A stretch of DNA of 64,000 nucleotides. Source: Rhodothermaceae bacterium. GTDB taxonomy: Bacteria > Bacteroidota > Rhodothermia > Rhodothermales > Bin80. The DNA lies in contig VXSC01000022.1 in NCBI GenBank assembly GCA_009838195.1, positions 102,923 through 166,922 on the forward strand, read 5' to 3'. The position numbers were made by a program, and so were the translations under genes. The notes below the pieces were generated by a model. The model saw only the letters and a list, made by a program, of their open reading frames with translations. It did not search any database and was not told the origin of the DNA. Shown here in pieces: positions 26,299 through 34,608 of the stretch; position 1 is the stretch's first letter, and the number at the start of each line of letters is the position of its first letter.

Positions 26299-28026
26299 AT
26301 GCCCCAGGTCATCATAGACGGCAAGCAATACGAGTTTGAAGGTCGGCCGAGTTTGCTCCAGTTTTGTCTGGATCACGGCATCGAACTTCCCCATTTTTGT
26401 TACCATCCGTCCATGTCAGTGCCGGCAAACTGTCGACAGTGTCTAGTAGATATTGGGGCGCCGATGCGGGATCGGCAGACGGGTGAGATCCAGGTGGATG
26501 AGAAGGGAGAACCCGTCATCCAGTATTTCCCCAAGCTGCAGACCAGTTGCAGCCATATCCTATCAGACGGACAGGTCGTTCATACTGCACGCTCAAGTGA
26601 GAAGGTTGCAGATGCGCAGCGTGATACCTTGGAGCTCCTGCTCATTAACCATCCACTTGATTGTCCAATCTGCGATCAGGCGGGGCATTGCCCTCTTCAG
26701 ATTCAGGCGTACAAGTACGGGCCGGAAGGATCGCGATTTGAATTCCGTAAGGTTCACAAGCCGAAGAAGGTCAAGCTTGGTCCACGCGTTGTGTTGGATG
26801 CGGAGCGTTGCATCAACTGTACACGTTGTGTGCGCTTCACAGATGAAATTTCCCAAAGTGGACAACTCACAATTATCGAACGCGGGGTGAAGAATTACCC
26901 GATTACGCCGCCGGGGGTTTCGTTTGATGAACCCTACTCCATGAATGTGATTGACTTGTGCCCGGTTGGTGCGCTGACCTCTGTTGATTTTCGATTTCAG
27001 GCGAGGATCTGGGAGATGGCCAGCACCCCATCCATCACGACAACCAACGCGAAGGGGTCGAATTGTCATCTATGGGTCCGGGACAACCTAGTGTTGCGGA
27101 TTACGCCGCGTACCAATCCAGATGTCAATGAATTCTGGCTTCCCGACGAAGATCGTTTAGCCTATCAACGCTTTAACGAAGATCGGCCTGCAGGTCCTTC
27201 GATCGCAGGAGAGACCAGTTCATCCTCATGGGATGAATCGTTTCAGAAAGCTGCGGAAGTCTTGCAGGATGCGGGCGAGCGTGCTGTATTTATTGCGTCC
27301 GCTCATGCGACGGTTGAGGATAACTGGATGTTGATACAGCTCGCAGATGCAGTTGGGGGGCAGGTTGCCGGCTATATACCTCATATTGAGCCCGGACACG
27401 GGGATGATTGGCTTTGTACAGATGACCGGGCTCCGAACAGCCAAGGGTGTGAGCGTCTGGGACTATTGCCGATTGATCTGTCACTCTGGCGTGCACGGAT
27501 TGAATCTGGAGAGGTCTCGGTTCTGTATGTTCTGGAGGATGATCCAGTTGCTTCAGGGCTGTGCAGCATTGAATCCTTGGCCGATATCGAGGTTATCCTG
27601 CATTACTATCACACGACCAATCAAACGCTTCCTGCGGCGAGTGTAGCACTGCCTGCGGCAATGGTTGCCGAGACAATTGGGACTTTTGTCAATGAATCCG
27701 GGCGGGCACAGCGAGTAATTCCTGCCAAAGCCATCAAGGGAACCAATCGGACGCTCATGATGCACATGGGACTCAGCCGTGCTGACCAGCATGGTACGCC
27801 TTTTGATCGCTGGCATAATGAATCTCACTATGTTGATTGTAAGCCCAGTTGGGAAATGATTCCAATCATATCAAGGATACTGGGCGTAGAAATTCATCCA
27901 CAAGGCCCCAAAAAGGTTATGCAGCACATTAGCCAAACTGTCTCGGGGTTTGCAGGAGCCACACATGAGGCAATGGGACTAAGTGGTATCAACCTTCCAC
28001 TCATTGAGACAGAGGTCATCAGTTAA
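26299..28026 (+). CDS. nuoG: NADH-quinone oxidoreductase subunit G (short form)
   Basis: Largest peripheral subunit, 575 residues. The N-terminal ferredoxin part has ligands for the 2Fe-2S cluster (CYHPS, CRQCLVDIG, CSHIL), then the NuoG 4Fe-4S pair in CPICDQAGHCPLQ and CINCTRCVRF. The remaining molybdopterin-oxidoreductase-like part is short and lacks obvious cofactor motifs, compared with about 900 residues in E. coli; this short form is known in several phyla. The ATG at 26299 starts the domain; an upstream ATG at 26260 would overlap the lipoprotein gene. Confidence 0.94.
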   Translation: MPQVIIDGKQYEFEGRPSLLQFCLDHGIELPHFCYHPSMSVPANCRQCLVDIGAPMRDRQTGEIQVDEKGEPVIQYFPKLQTSCSHILSDGQVVHTARSSEKVADAQRDTLELLLINHPLDCPICDQAGHCPLQIQAYKYGPEGSRFEFRKVHKPKKVKLGPRVVLDAERCINCTRCVRFTDEISQSGQLTIIERGVKNYPITPPGVSFDEPYSMNVIDLCPVGALTSVDFRFQARIWEMASTPSITTTNAKGSNCHLWVRDNLVLRITPRTNPDVNEFWLPDEDRLAYQRFNEDRPAGPSIAGETSSSSWDESFQKAAEVLQDAGERAVFIASAHATVEDNWMLIQLADAVGGQVAGYIPHIEPGHGDDWLCTDDRAPNSQGCERLGLLPIDLSLWRARIESGEVSVLYVLEDDPVASGLCSIESLADIEVILHYYHTTNQTLPAASVALPAAMVAETIGTFVNESGRAQRVIPAKAIKGTNRTLMMHMGLSRADQHGTPFDRWHNESHYVDCKPSWEMIPIISRILGVEIHPQGPKKVMQHISQTVSGFAGATHEAMGLSGINLPLIETEVIS

Positions 28027-28032
28027 GGGAGG

Positions 28033-29058
28033 ATGGATCTATCGCCAGGATTATTGGCCTTGGTGGCCTTTGGGATCATCAACGTTATGTTGATATCGGC
28101 ATCCTGTCTGGTTTATGCCGAGCGGAAAGTGTCTGCCTTCATCCAAAATCGACCAGGTCCGAACCGGGTCGGGCCCGGAGGTTTTTTTCAGCCGTTTGCA
28201 GACGTATTCAAGCTGGTCTTCAAGGAGGATACCGTTCCTGAGGGTGCAAGCAGGTTTGTTCATTCACTGGCCCCGGTGGTGATGGTTGTGATTGCGATGA
28301 CGGTGCCGGCACTAATTCCGTATGCGCGTGGCTTTGTCATTGTGGACAGCGCAGTAGGGGTTCTGATCATCTTGGCGTTGACGAGTATCTCGGTCTATGG
28401 GGTCACGCTTGCTGGCTGGAGCAGTAACAGCAAGTTCTCCCTTCTTGGTGGGTTGCGCTCAAGTGCGCAGATGATTTCTTACGAGCTCTCAATGGGATTA
28501 GCTGTGGCCAGCGTCGTGATTACCGCCGGTTCGCTCAGTGTCGTGGAGATTGTAGAAGATCAGGCAATGGGGGGCGCAATCCTGGGATGGAATTTTTTCC
28601 GTAACCCTATTGGTGCCGTCCTGTTTATCATTACTGCTTTTGCAGAAACGAATCGCGCCCCGTTTGATTTGCCGGAGGCGGAACAGGAGTTGGTGGGAGG
28701 CTATCATACGGAGTACAGTGGGATGAAATTCGGCATGTTTTTTCTGGCTGAATATGTGAACTGGTTTGTCGCCTCGTTTGTGATTGCTACGCTCTTCTTT
28801 GGAGGCTACCTGATCCCATTTGAGCCGCAGTTACTTGCAGCTTTGCCGTGGCTTGAGGGCTCCATCTTACTGCCTCTGATGCAGGTAGGGAGTTTATTGG
28901 TCAAAGTTGCGTTCTTCGGATTCTTGTTTTTATGGGTACGCTGGACTCTGCCTCGCTTCAAATACAACCAGCTGATGCAGATTGGTTGGAAAGTATTACT
29001 GCCGGTTGCGCTTGTCAATGTGCTTTTGATGGCCATCATTGTCGCCATTTTTTCGTGA
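28033..29058 (+). CDS. nuoH: NADH-quinone oxidoreductase subunit H
   Basis: Membrane-arm subunit that couples the quinone site to the proton channels, 341 residues with about eight transmembrane helices. Signature loops: AERKVSAFIQNRPGPNRVGP, the acidic ETNRAPFDLPEAEQELVGGY and YSGMKFGMFFLAEY. A GGGAGG sequence sits just before the ATG (AAGGGAGG), an unusually good ribosome binding site for this window. The next gene is rpe; nuoI-N are not in this cluster. Confidence 0.97.
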   Translation: MDLSPGLLALVAFGIINVMLISASCLVYAERKVSAFIQNRPGPNRVGPGGFFQPFADVFKLVFKEDTVPEGASRFVHSLAPVVMVVIAMTVPALIPYARGFVIVDSAVGVLIILALTSISVYGVTLAGWSSNSKFSLLGGLRSSAQMISYELSMGLAVASVVITAGSLSVVEIVEDQAMGGAILGWNFFRNPIGAVLFIITAFAETNRAPFDLPEAEQELVGGYHTEYSGMKFGMFFLAEYVNWFVASFVIATLFFGGYLIPFEPQLLAALPWLEGSILLPLMQVGSLLVKVAFFGFLFLWVRWTLPRFKYNQLMQIGWKVLLPVALVNVLLMAIIVAIFS

Positions 29059-29064
29059 GACAGA

Positions 29065-29754
29065 ATGTTGATTGCCCCCTCAATTCTTTCTGCTGATTTT
29101 GCAAGGCTGGAGTCCCATGCAGAAGAGGCCGTGGATGCAGGGGCGGATTGGCTGCATATTGATGTGATGGACGGACATTTTGTGCCGAACTTGACCTTCG
29201 GCCCGTTGGCGGTCGCTGCACTTGAACCACTGAAGCGAAGAACTGGTGTGGTCTTGGATACGCACCTGATGATTACGGAGCCCAAGCGGTATGTTGAGGA
29301 TTTTGCCAAGGCGGGAGCGGATATTATTACCATTCACGTTGAAGCCTGCAAGGAGATCGGGCCTACGCTTCAGAAAATTCGTGCATTGGGATGTAAGCCA
29401 GGATTAACCCTGAATCCAGACACCCCTCTGGATCAATTAAGCCCTTGGCTCGATAAAATTGAAGTGGCAATGATTATGTCCGTGTATCCAGGATTTGCTG
29501 GTCAGTCCTATTTGCCCGAAGCGAGTCAGCGTACACGTCAACTGAGATCAATGATTGATCAGAGTCGTGGGGAAGTGTTATTGGAAGTAGATGGAGGCGT
29601 TGGTCCAGGTAATGTGCGCGAGGTTGCTGAAAATGGTGCAGATGTTGTGGTTGCGGGGAGTGCGGTCTTTGGAGGAGTTGTATCGGAACGTATCCGCGCG
29701 TTGCGCAATTCATCTGCCCCTGTAGCTCAACAGGATAGAGCGACGGCCTCCTAA
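29065..29754 (+). CDS. rpe: Ribulose-phosphate 3-epimerase (stop codon inside tRNA-Arg)
   Basis: Interconverts ribulose 5-phosphate and xylulose 5-phosphate in the pentose phosphate pathway. The TIM-barrel motifs IAPSILSADFARLE, HIDVMDGHFVPNLTFGP, IMSVYPGFAGQSYLPE and EVDGGVGPGN are present in 229 residues. It begins 6 bp after nuoH, so it shares that transcript. The last 12 codons plus the stop (29716-29754) are the 5' half of the adjacent tRNA-Arg gene, giving the tRNA-derived tail APVAQQDRATAS. No earlier in-frame stop exists. Confidence 0.96.
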   Translation: MLIAPSILSADFARLESHAEEAVDAGADWLHIDVMDGHFVPNLTFGPLAVAALEPLKRRTGVVLDTHLMITEPKRYVEDFAKAGADIITIHVEACKEIGPTLQKIRALGCKPGLTLNPDTPLDQLSPWLDKIEVAMIMSVYPGFAGQSYLPEASQRTRQLRSMIDQSRGEVLLEVDGGVGPGNVREVAENGADVVVAGSAVFGGVVSERIRALRNSSAPVAQQDRATAS

Positions 29755-29788
29755 GCCGTATATCCGGGTTCGAGTCCTGGCGGGGGTA
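29716..29788 (+). tRNA. tRNA-Arg (CCT anticodon)
   Basis: Cloverleaf on the plus strand: acceptor GCCCCTG/CGGGGGT (first pair G-U), D-stem GCTC/GAGC, anticodon stem ACGGC/GCCGT around CTCCTAA, T-stem CCGGG/CCTGG. Discriminator is A; CCA is not encoded. Its first 39 bases are also the last 13 codons (including the stop) of rpe, and folK starts 6 bp after its end, so the tRNA is processed from an rpe-folK transcript or has a promoter inside rpe. Confidence 0.95.
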
Positions 29789-29793
29789 CCGTA

Positions 29794-30339
29794 ATGCAAA
29801 CAGCTTATATCGCATTGGGATCAAATTTAGGGGACCGACTTGCACGGTTGCAGCAGGCAGTAGCGGATTTACGGAAGATAGATCCGCATCTGCGGTGTTC
29901 ACCGGTTTATGAAGGCGCAGCCCATACGCTTCGTCCCAGTGATGAATCCCCTGACTTTTTGAATGCGGTCGTAGAGTTACATACGGATTTAGAGATAGAG
30001 GACCTGTTGGATTTTTGCCAGGAAATCGAGCAGAAAGCGAATCGTCGACGATCGATCCCCTATGCCCCCAGAACCCTGGATCTGGATATTCTTACGCTGG
30101 GACAAATCACATGCAATACGGAACGGATAATACTTCCGCATCCCAGGCTGCAAGAGCGGCGGTTCGTGTTGCAGCCGTGGTACGATCTAGCCCCCGACAG
30201 CTACATTCCGAGTCCAGTTGGTACCACCGTGGCGGTAGCATTGGATCAATGCACAGATGATGTCCGACTGTTCAGGATGCCTTCGGGACTTCTCAGTGCA
30301 GATCAGGAACGTATATCGAGCGCGCTTGCTGTCGGGTGA
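29794..30339 (+). CDS. folK: 2-amino-4-hydroxy-6-hydroxymethyldihydropteridine pyrophosphokinase
   Basis: Pyrophosphorylates 6-hydroxymethyl-dihydropterin in folate synthesis. HPPK signatures: AYIALGSNLGDRLARL at the start and PRTLDLDILTLG plus LPHPRLQERRFVL later. It has 181 residues, with a C-terminal extension of about 15 residues. It begins 6 bp after the tRNA-Arg gene, on the same strand. Confidence 0.95.
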   Translation: MQTAYIALGSNLGDRLARLQQAVADLRKIDPHLRCSPVYEGAAHTLRPSDESPDFLNAVVELHTDLEIEDLLDFCQEIEQKANRRRSIPYAPRTLDLDILTLGQITCNTERIILPHPRLQERRFVLQPWYDLAPDSYIPSPVGTTVAVALDQCTDDVRLFRMPSGLLSADQERISSALAVG

Positions 30340-30469
30340 ATTTTTTGCAGTGGTGCCGCATCCCGGAAAACAAGTGTCACGTTTCTGAAAGGGTGCGTAT
30401 CGATTTTTTCGGGGAGCAAGCGGGCCTGCGTTGCATATCATTCACTACTTCAAACTGTTGTCCAACTGA

Positions 30470-30658
30470 ATGAATTTCGGAGTGGCTGTTTTACTTGCGG
30501 TGATCGGATACTTTATCGTACGGGCAGTTTGGCGTATTTACAGGGCAGTGGGCGTAGATCGTCCAGACCGCGGCAAAAAGCCTTTGCAGCAGACCTATCG
30601 GGATGAGTTCGGAGAAGAGCAGGAGGTAGAGGATGCTCGTTGGCGAGATCTGCCCTGA
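30470..30658 (+). CDS. Small single-pass membrane protein, DUF4834-like
   Basis: A 62-residue protein: one hydrophobic helix (about residues 3-22) followed by a basic region (IYRAVGVDRPDRGKKP) and an acidic C-terminus. The pattern resembles the DUF4834 family of Bacteroidota, whose role is unknown; the assignment is by pattern only. It lies convergent to the tonB-like gene, with 3 bp between stops. Confidence 0.6.
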   Translation: MNFGVAVLLAVIGYFIVRAVWRIYRAVGVDRPDRGKKPLQQTYRDEFGEEQEVEDARWRDLP

Positions 30659-30661
30659 GAT

Positions 30662-31324
30662 TTAGCTTCCGAATTTGAAGGTGAGCTTGTGGTTACTGGC
30701 AACGACAACCCCCTCTTTTCTTGCTGGACGAAATAGGGATCGCATGGCGGCGTTTATTGCTGCTTCTTCCAGCCCATACCCTAATTCATCCACTAGCGTC
30801 CGCGTATTTTCTTTTTCATCCAGCAGGTATCGCTCAAGGACTTGCGGGGATCGAACTTCCCCTCGTTGGTCTACGACCAGTGTGATCACGACTTCTGCAC
30901 GTATTTTGCGCCGTTGTGCTGATCGAGGGTACTCTGGTGTAACAATTCGAATTGGTTTCGGTGGTTCGGAGGCAGCAATGCCAGTTGATCGAATTCCCTC
31001 AGGCTCGGCGGGGATTTCGTCCATAGGGGGACCTGTTACCGTCAGCGGGTTAAAATCAAGCGTCAGGTCTTCCTCTAGAATAATATCTTCCGGCCGGATC
31101 ACGGGGGGTAGGGGTGGAGGTGGAGGTGGGGCAAGTCGAGTTTGGCGAGTCGTTACAATCTCTTCCATCTGGATCGCCTCGGGATCGGAATAGGTGATAT
31201 CCAGGGGCCCCGGAGTCAGAGGAAGAGGCCATAGTTTTATGCAAAGCAAAACCAGTACCTGTGCCACTAAGATACTGGCAAGCAGGCGCAAGGTGTAATG
31301 ATCTCCGTCGAAATGGCGCCGCAT
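30662..31324 (-). CDS. TonB-family energy-transducing protein
   Basis: A 220-residue periplasm-spanning protein: a cytoplasmic N-terminus, one transmembrane helix (about residues 13-33), a proline-rich stretch (APPPPPPLPPVIRP) that spans the periplasm, and a C-terminal TonB domain (PEYPRSAQRRKIRAEVVITL, then AINAAMRSLFRPARKEG). It would deliver energy from an ExbBD complex to TonB-dependent receptors such as the pair at 14,794-20,520. No exbB/exbD genes are adjacent. Confidence 0.9.
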   Translation of the reverse strand: MRRHFDGDHYTLRLLASILVAQVLVLLCIKLWPLPLTPGPLDITYSDPEAIQMEEIVTTRQTRLAPPPPPPLPPVIRPEDIILEEDLTLDFNPLTVTGPPMDEIPAEPEGIRSTGIAASEPPKPIRIVTPEYPRSAQRRKIRAEVVITLVVDQRGEVRSPQVLERYLLDEKENTRTLVDELGYGLEEAAINAAMRSLFRPARKEGVVVASNHKLTFKFGS

Positions 31325-31606
31325 CCACTTGGGAGTCGTTGGTGTACTTTAAAAGTCTAAATCGAAAGCCGGTTCGGGTTGTACATAGTTACGGGGGATC
31401 CGTTGAGATGACGGCCTGGACTATCAGCAATGTAACCACCCTTCCGTTACAGTCGTCTGTCTCATAGCCTTCCCGCCATCCATGTACGTGAATCGAAAGA
31501 GCCTATTGTTAGGGTACGAAGCACATGTGCTCAAGTTTACGACCCCCGTTCAGTTCCATCGGATCCCTTTTCCAGATTCAGCGAAGCAATAGTTTATTCT
31601 TTTCAG
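31325..31606. other. Intergenic stretch without apparent genes
   Basis: Only short, unsupported open frames are present. It separates the divergent TonB-family gene from the repeat array leading into fic. I see no RNA gene, terminator or clear promoter in it. Confidence 0.5.
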
Positions 31607-32028
31607 TAATAAAAATTATCTATTTTTATTTATTATTGAAGAATTAAAATTAAATTTCGTATTTATTCTTAATAACATCGTTATTTAGCTGTCCTAGTTT
31701 CTGTGAAGCCATGATCTCGGCCGCAGAGCAGAAGCAGCCCCAGTTTTCCTCGATTATTGGGTATATTGGGGGCAATTGGCAGAGTTAAAATAAAAAATAT
31801 ATAATTTTTCTTATTTTGAGGGAATCAAAATTAAATTTTGTAATCATTCTCATAATATCGTTGTTTGGTTTTCCCAGTTTCTATGGAGCCATGAACTTGA
31901 ACTCAGAGCAGGATCCTGCCCCTCTTCCTGGGCTATTGGACGGAATGGAGTGGCAGTCAGTAGGGTAATAATAAAAAATATGATATTTTCTTTATTTTTG
32001 AAGAATCAAATAAAGTTTTATGATTCCG
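31607..32028 (+). repeat. 2.3 copies of an imperfect ~180-bp tandem repeat upstream of fic
   Basis: Copies begin near 31607, 31786 and 31966 (period 179-180 bp); the third is cut short at the fic start. Each begins with an AT-rich block (TAATAAAAA..., then GAAGAATTAAAATTAAATTT or close variants) and continues, in the two full copies, with a GC-richer block (CAGTTTCTATGGAGCCATGA; CAGAGCAG). Each full copy holds an ATG at the same place (31711 and 31891, exactly 180 bp apart) opening a 25-codon frame, but the encoded residues are poorly conserved, so these are probably not genes. The AT-rich block of copy 3 holds TATTTTTG (31993-32000), a fit to the Bacteroidota -7 box. Confidence 0.75.
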
Positions 32029-32029
32029 C

Positions 32030-33208
32030 ATGCAACATGACAAAATAACGTCTCGGATAGGAAGTAAGATTGTCATTTCTTCTGTAGGAGAGGAACGGGT
32101 TGAGGCATATTTGCCACCGCCGCTTCCCCCAGATCCACCGGTTAATATGCAAACGTTAACCGACAAACTGGGAAAGGCGCATTGGGTCATGGGAAGATTG
32201 GATGGCGTGAGTGCGATTTTGCCAGCTACTCCAATTTTTCTGTACGCATACGTCAGGCAGGAGGCGTTGCTATCATCCCAGATTGAAGGAACCCAGTCAT
32301 CATTGTCTGATCTGCTACTCTTTGAGGTTGATGATGCACTTGGTAATCCCCCGGATGATGTACAGGAAGTGTCCAACTATGTGGCTGCGATGAATTATGG
32401 ATTAGAACGTATCGCAGGCGGTTTCCCAGTAAGTCAGCGCTTGATGCTGGAAATACATGAAATCCTCCTTTCCAAAGGGCGTGGGAGTACAAAACTGCCA
32501 GGGGAATTTAGGCTATCACAAAATTGGATCGGAGGATCGCGTCCAGAGAATGCTTTGTACGTTCCCCCTCCCCCATGGTGTGTCGCCAATTTGATGAGCG
32601 ACCTTGAAACATTTATTCACACGGATTATCCCGAATACACCGCTCTGGTCAAGGCTGGTTTGATGCATGTTCAATTTGAAACGATTCATCCATTCTTGGA
32701 CGGGAATGGGTGCCTAGGGAGATTGATGATTACATTCTTGCTGTGCGCGAGTGGACTTCTAAGACATCCGATTCTCTATCTCAGTCTGCATTTCAAGACA
32801 TACAGATCTCGTTATTATGAGTTATTACAGCGCGTGCGCACACATGGTGATTGGGAAACATGGCTTGAATTCTTTTTGGATGGTGTGATCCATACGTCGG
32901 AGCATGCTATCGAGACTACCCAAAAAATTCTCGAGCTATTTGAGAGAGACCATGAAAAGATTAAACAGTCGGGGAAGCTTGCGTCATCACCACTTCGGAT
33001 ACACAGAGTATTGCAGGAGCGTCCAGTGCTCTCGGCACCGTATGTCGTCAAGAGTGCTGGCATTTCGTTATCGACAGTATACAGTGCCCTCAGGCACCTT
33101 CAAAGCATAGGTATCGTGAGAGAAGTGACCGGAAAGAAAAAGAATCGCATTTTCGCGTATGACGAGTATTTTCAGATTTTGAACAAGATCAGTGATCCCA
33201 CTGCATAA
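32030..33208 (+). CDS. Fic-family protein with altered catalytic motif
   Basis: A 392-residue Fic_N + Fic + C-terminal winged-helix protein. Fic enzymes usually transfer AMP to a hydroxyl side chain of a target protein. An N-terminal inhibitory helix motif (SSQIEG, residues 82-87, matching [ST]xxxE[GN]) makes it a class II Fic. The catalytic loop reads HPFLDGNGCLGR (220-231): His220 is intact, but the first Arg of the consensus HPFxxGNGRxxR, which contacts the inhibitory Glu and nucleotide phosphates, is Cys228; TGC differs from an Arg codon by one base. Residues about 320-375 form a winged helix, so DNA binding is possible. The gene follows the tandem repeats and may be horizontally acquired. 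Confidence 0.9.
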   Translation: MQHDKITSRIGSKIVISSVGEERVEAYLPPPLPPDPPVNMQTLTDKLGKAHWVMGRLDGVSAILPATPIFLYAYVRQEALLSSQIEGTQSSLSDLLLFEVDDALGNPPDDVQEVSNYVAAMNYGLERIAGGFPVSQRLMLEIHEILLSKGRGSTKLPGEFRLSQNWIGGSRPENALYVPPPPWCVANLMSDLETFIHTDYPEYTALVKAGLMHVQFETIHPFLDGNGCLGRLMITFLLCASGLLRHPILYLSLHFKTYRSRYYELLQRVRTHGDWETWLEFFLDGVIHTSEHAIETTQKILELFERDHEKIKQSGKLASSPLRIHRVLQERPVLSAPYVVKSAGISLSTVYSALRHLQSIGIVREVTGKKKNRIFAYDEYFQILNKISDPTA

Positions 33209-33443
33209 AGAGCCCGACTTAGGAGTAAGACTGACTTTACTGAGCTTGGAATAATGGGTTGTTAGAGAAATTGATGGGAAAGGGATGTAAAGGATGCAAG
33301 ACCTCTTTATTGACACGAAGAGTTGGTGGATGCGGTGCAGGAGAATTTTGCTCGTTTAGCTCCTACGTACGGTGTTGATTTGGAATGTCCGCTGGCTGCC
33401 CTTATCTTTGGTCTGGGAGTTAATCTATTGCGAACAGGGGAGT

Positions 33444-33471
33444 GCCTTCTCGGTAACGAGAGGGCTTTTTT
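33444..33471 (+). terminator. Strong intrinsic terminator just upstream of carA
   Basis: GCCTTCTCG and CGAGAGGGC form a 9-bp stem (one G-U pair) closed by a GTAA tetraloop (GNRA type) and followed by six T. It ends only 33 bp before the carA start. It could end fic transcription from 236 bp away, or act as an attenuator in a carA leader. Confidence 0.85.
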
Positions 33472-33504
33472 ATGGGCAAAAAACCATGTTAATATCCGGG
33501 TAAT

Positions 33505-34605
33505 ATGAGTTTTGTACCACGACCTTCAAAGCTTGCATTGGCTGATGGCACGGTAGTCAACGGTACAGCAATTGGTGCCGGTGGTGAGAGTGGAGGGGAA
33601 CTCTGCTTTAATACAAGTATGACAGGGTACCAGGAGATTCTTACCGATCCCTCCTATCATGGACAGATCATGATGATGACCTATCCTCATATTGGGAATT
33701 ATGGTGCCCATGATGAGGATACCGAGGCGGCAAAACCAATGGTTTCCGCTTTGGTCGTCCGGGCATTTTCCCAGGAGTATTCCAACTTGCTGGCACAGGA
33801 ATCCCTGCATAACTATATGGACCGACATGGTCTGGTCGGGATCACGGGAATAGATACCCGAAGACTGGTCCTACACATTCGTAAGTGCGGTGTTATGAAT
33901 GCTGTGATCTCATCCGTAGACTTGGAGGATAGTTCTCTGATCGAAAAAGCGCAGGATTGGCCCAGCATGGAGGGATTGGAATTAGCGTCCAGAGTGACAT
34001 GCAGTGAATCTTACGTATTCTCCGATTCAGGTGACCGACGTATTGCGGTCTATGATTTTGGGGTGAAAACGAATATCCTGCGCACGTTTGCAGCACTAGG
34101 ATGTCAGGTTAGAGTTTTTCCTGGCGCGACCCCCCTGAAAGATGTCTTGTCCTGGTCCCCAGATGGATTATTCTTTTCGAATGGTCCTGGAGACCCGCGC
34201 GCCATGCCAGAGGCAGTGGATTGCGTGCGGGAGGCAATGACTACAGAATTACCTCTTTTTGGAATTTGCCTCGGGCATCAACTGATGGCGTTGGCACAGG
34301 GGATTGAGGTATTCAAGATGTATGTTGGTCACCGAGGAGCCAATCAGCCGGTCAAAAATCTTGCGACTGGACATGTTGAAGTAACGACTCAGAATCATGG
34401 ATTCTCAGTTGATCCTGAGTCTGTGTCCGCTAAATTGGCAGACGTTTCCCATCTGAACCTCAATGATCAGACAGTTGAGGGCCTTCGATTTAAGAAATTT
34501 CAAGGATTCAGCGTTCAGTATCATCCCGAAGCATCTCCGGGGCCGCATGATAGTCGTTATCTGTTTGAAGAGTACCTAAAGATGTGTTCAAAAACCAAAT
34601 CCTGA
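33505..34605 (+). CDS. carA: Carbamoyl-phosphate synthase small subunit (glutaminase)
   Basis: Releases ammonia from glutamine for carbamoyl phosphate synthesis, feeding pyrimidine and arginine pathways. The glutaminase nucleophile is Cys255 in GICLGHQLM, and the partner His/Glu lie in QYHPEASPGPHDS. The N-terminal CPSase domain (GELCFNTSMTGYQEILTDPS) is typical. It has 366 residues. carB follows 3 bp after its stop. The terminator at 33444-33471 sits in its leader. Confidence 0.96.
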   Translation: MSFVPRPSKLALADGTVVNGTAIGAGGESGGELCFNTSMTGYQEILTDPSYHGQIMMMTYPHIGNYGAHDEDTEAAKPMVSALVVRAFSQEYSNLLAQESLHNYMDRHGLVGITGIDTRRLVLHIRKCGVMNAVISSVDLEDSSLIEKAQDWPSMEGLELASRVTCSESYVFSDSGDRRIAVYDFGVKTNILRTFAALGCQVRVFPGATPLKDVLSWSPDGLFFSNGPGDPRAMPEAVDCVREAMTTELPLFGICLGHQLMALAQGIEVFKMYVGHRGANQPVKNLATGHVEVTTQNHGFSVDPESVSAKLADVSHLNLNDQTVEGLRFKKFQGFSVQYHPEASPGPHDSRYLFEEYLKMCSKTKS

Positions 34606-34608
34606 TTG

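Noticed and set aside
31711..31968. Two 25-codon ORFs in the 180-bp repeats (starts at 31711 and 31891)
   Set aside because: They sit at the same place in each copy, but the encoded residues differ at most positions while flanking DNA is more alike, so protein coding is not supported.
33323..33508. A 61-codon plus-strand ORF before carA
   Set aside because: Part of its frame is the terminator hairpin and T-run translated, and it overlaps the carA start; no coding pattern.
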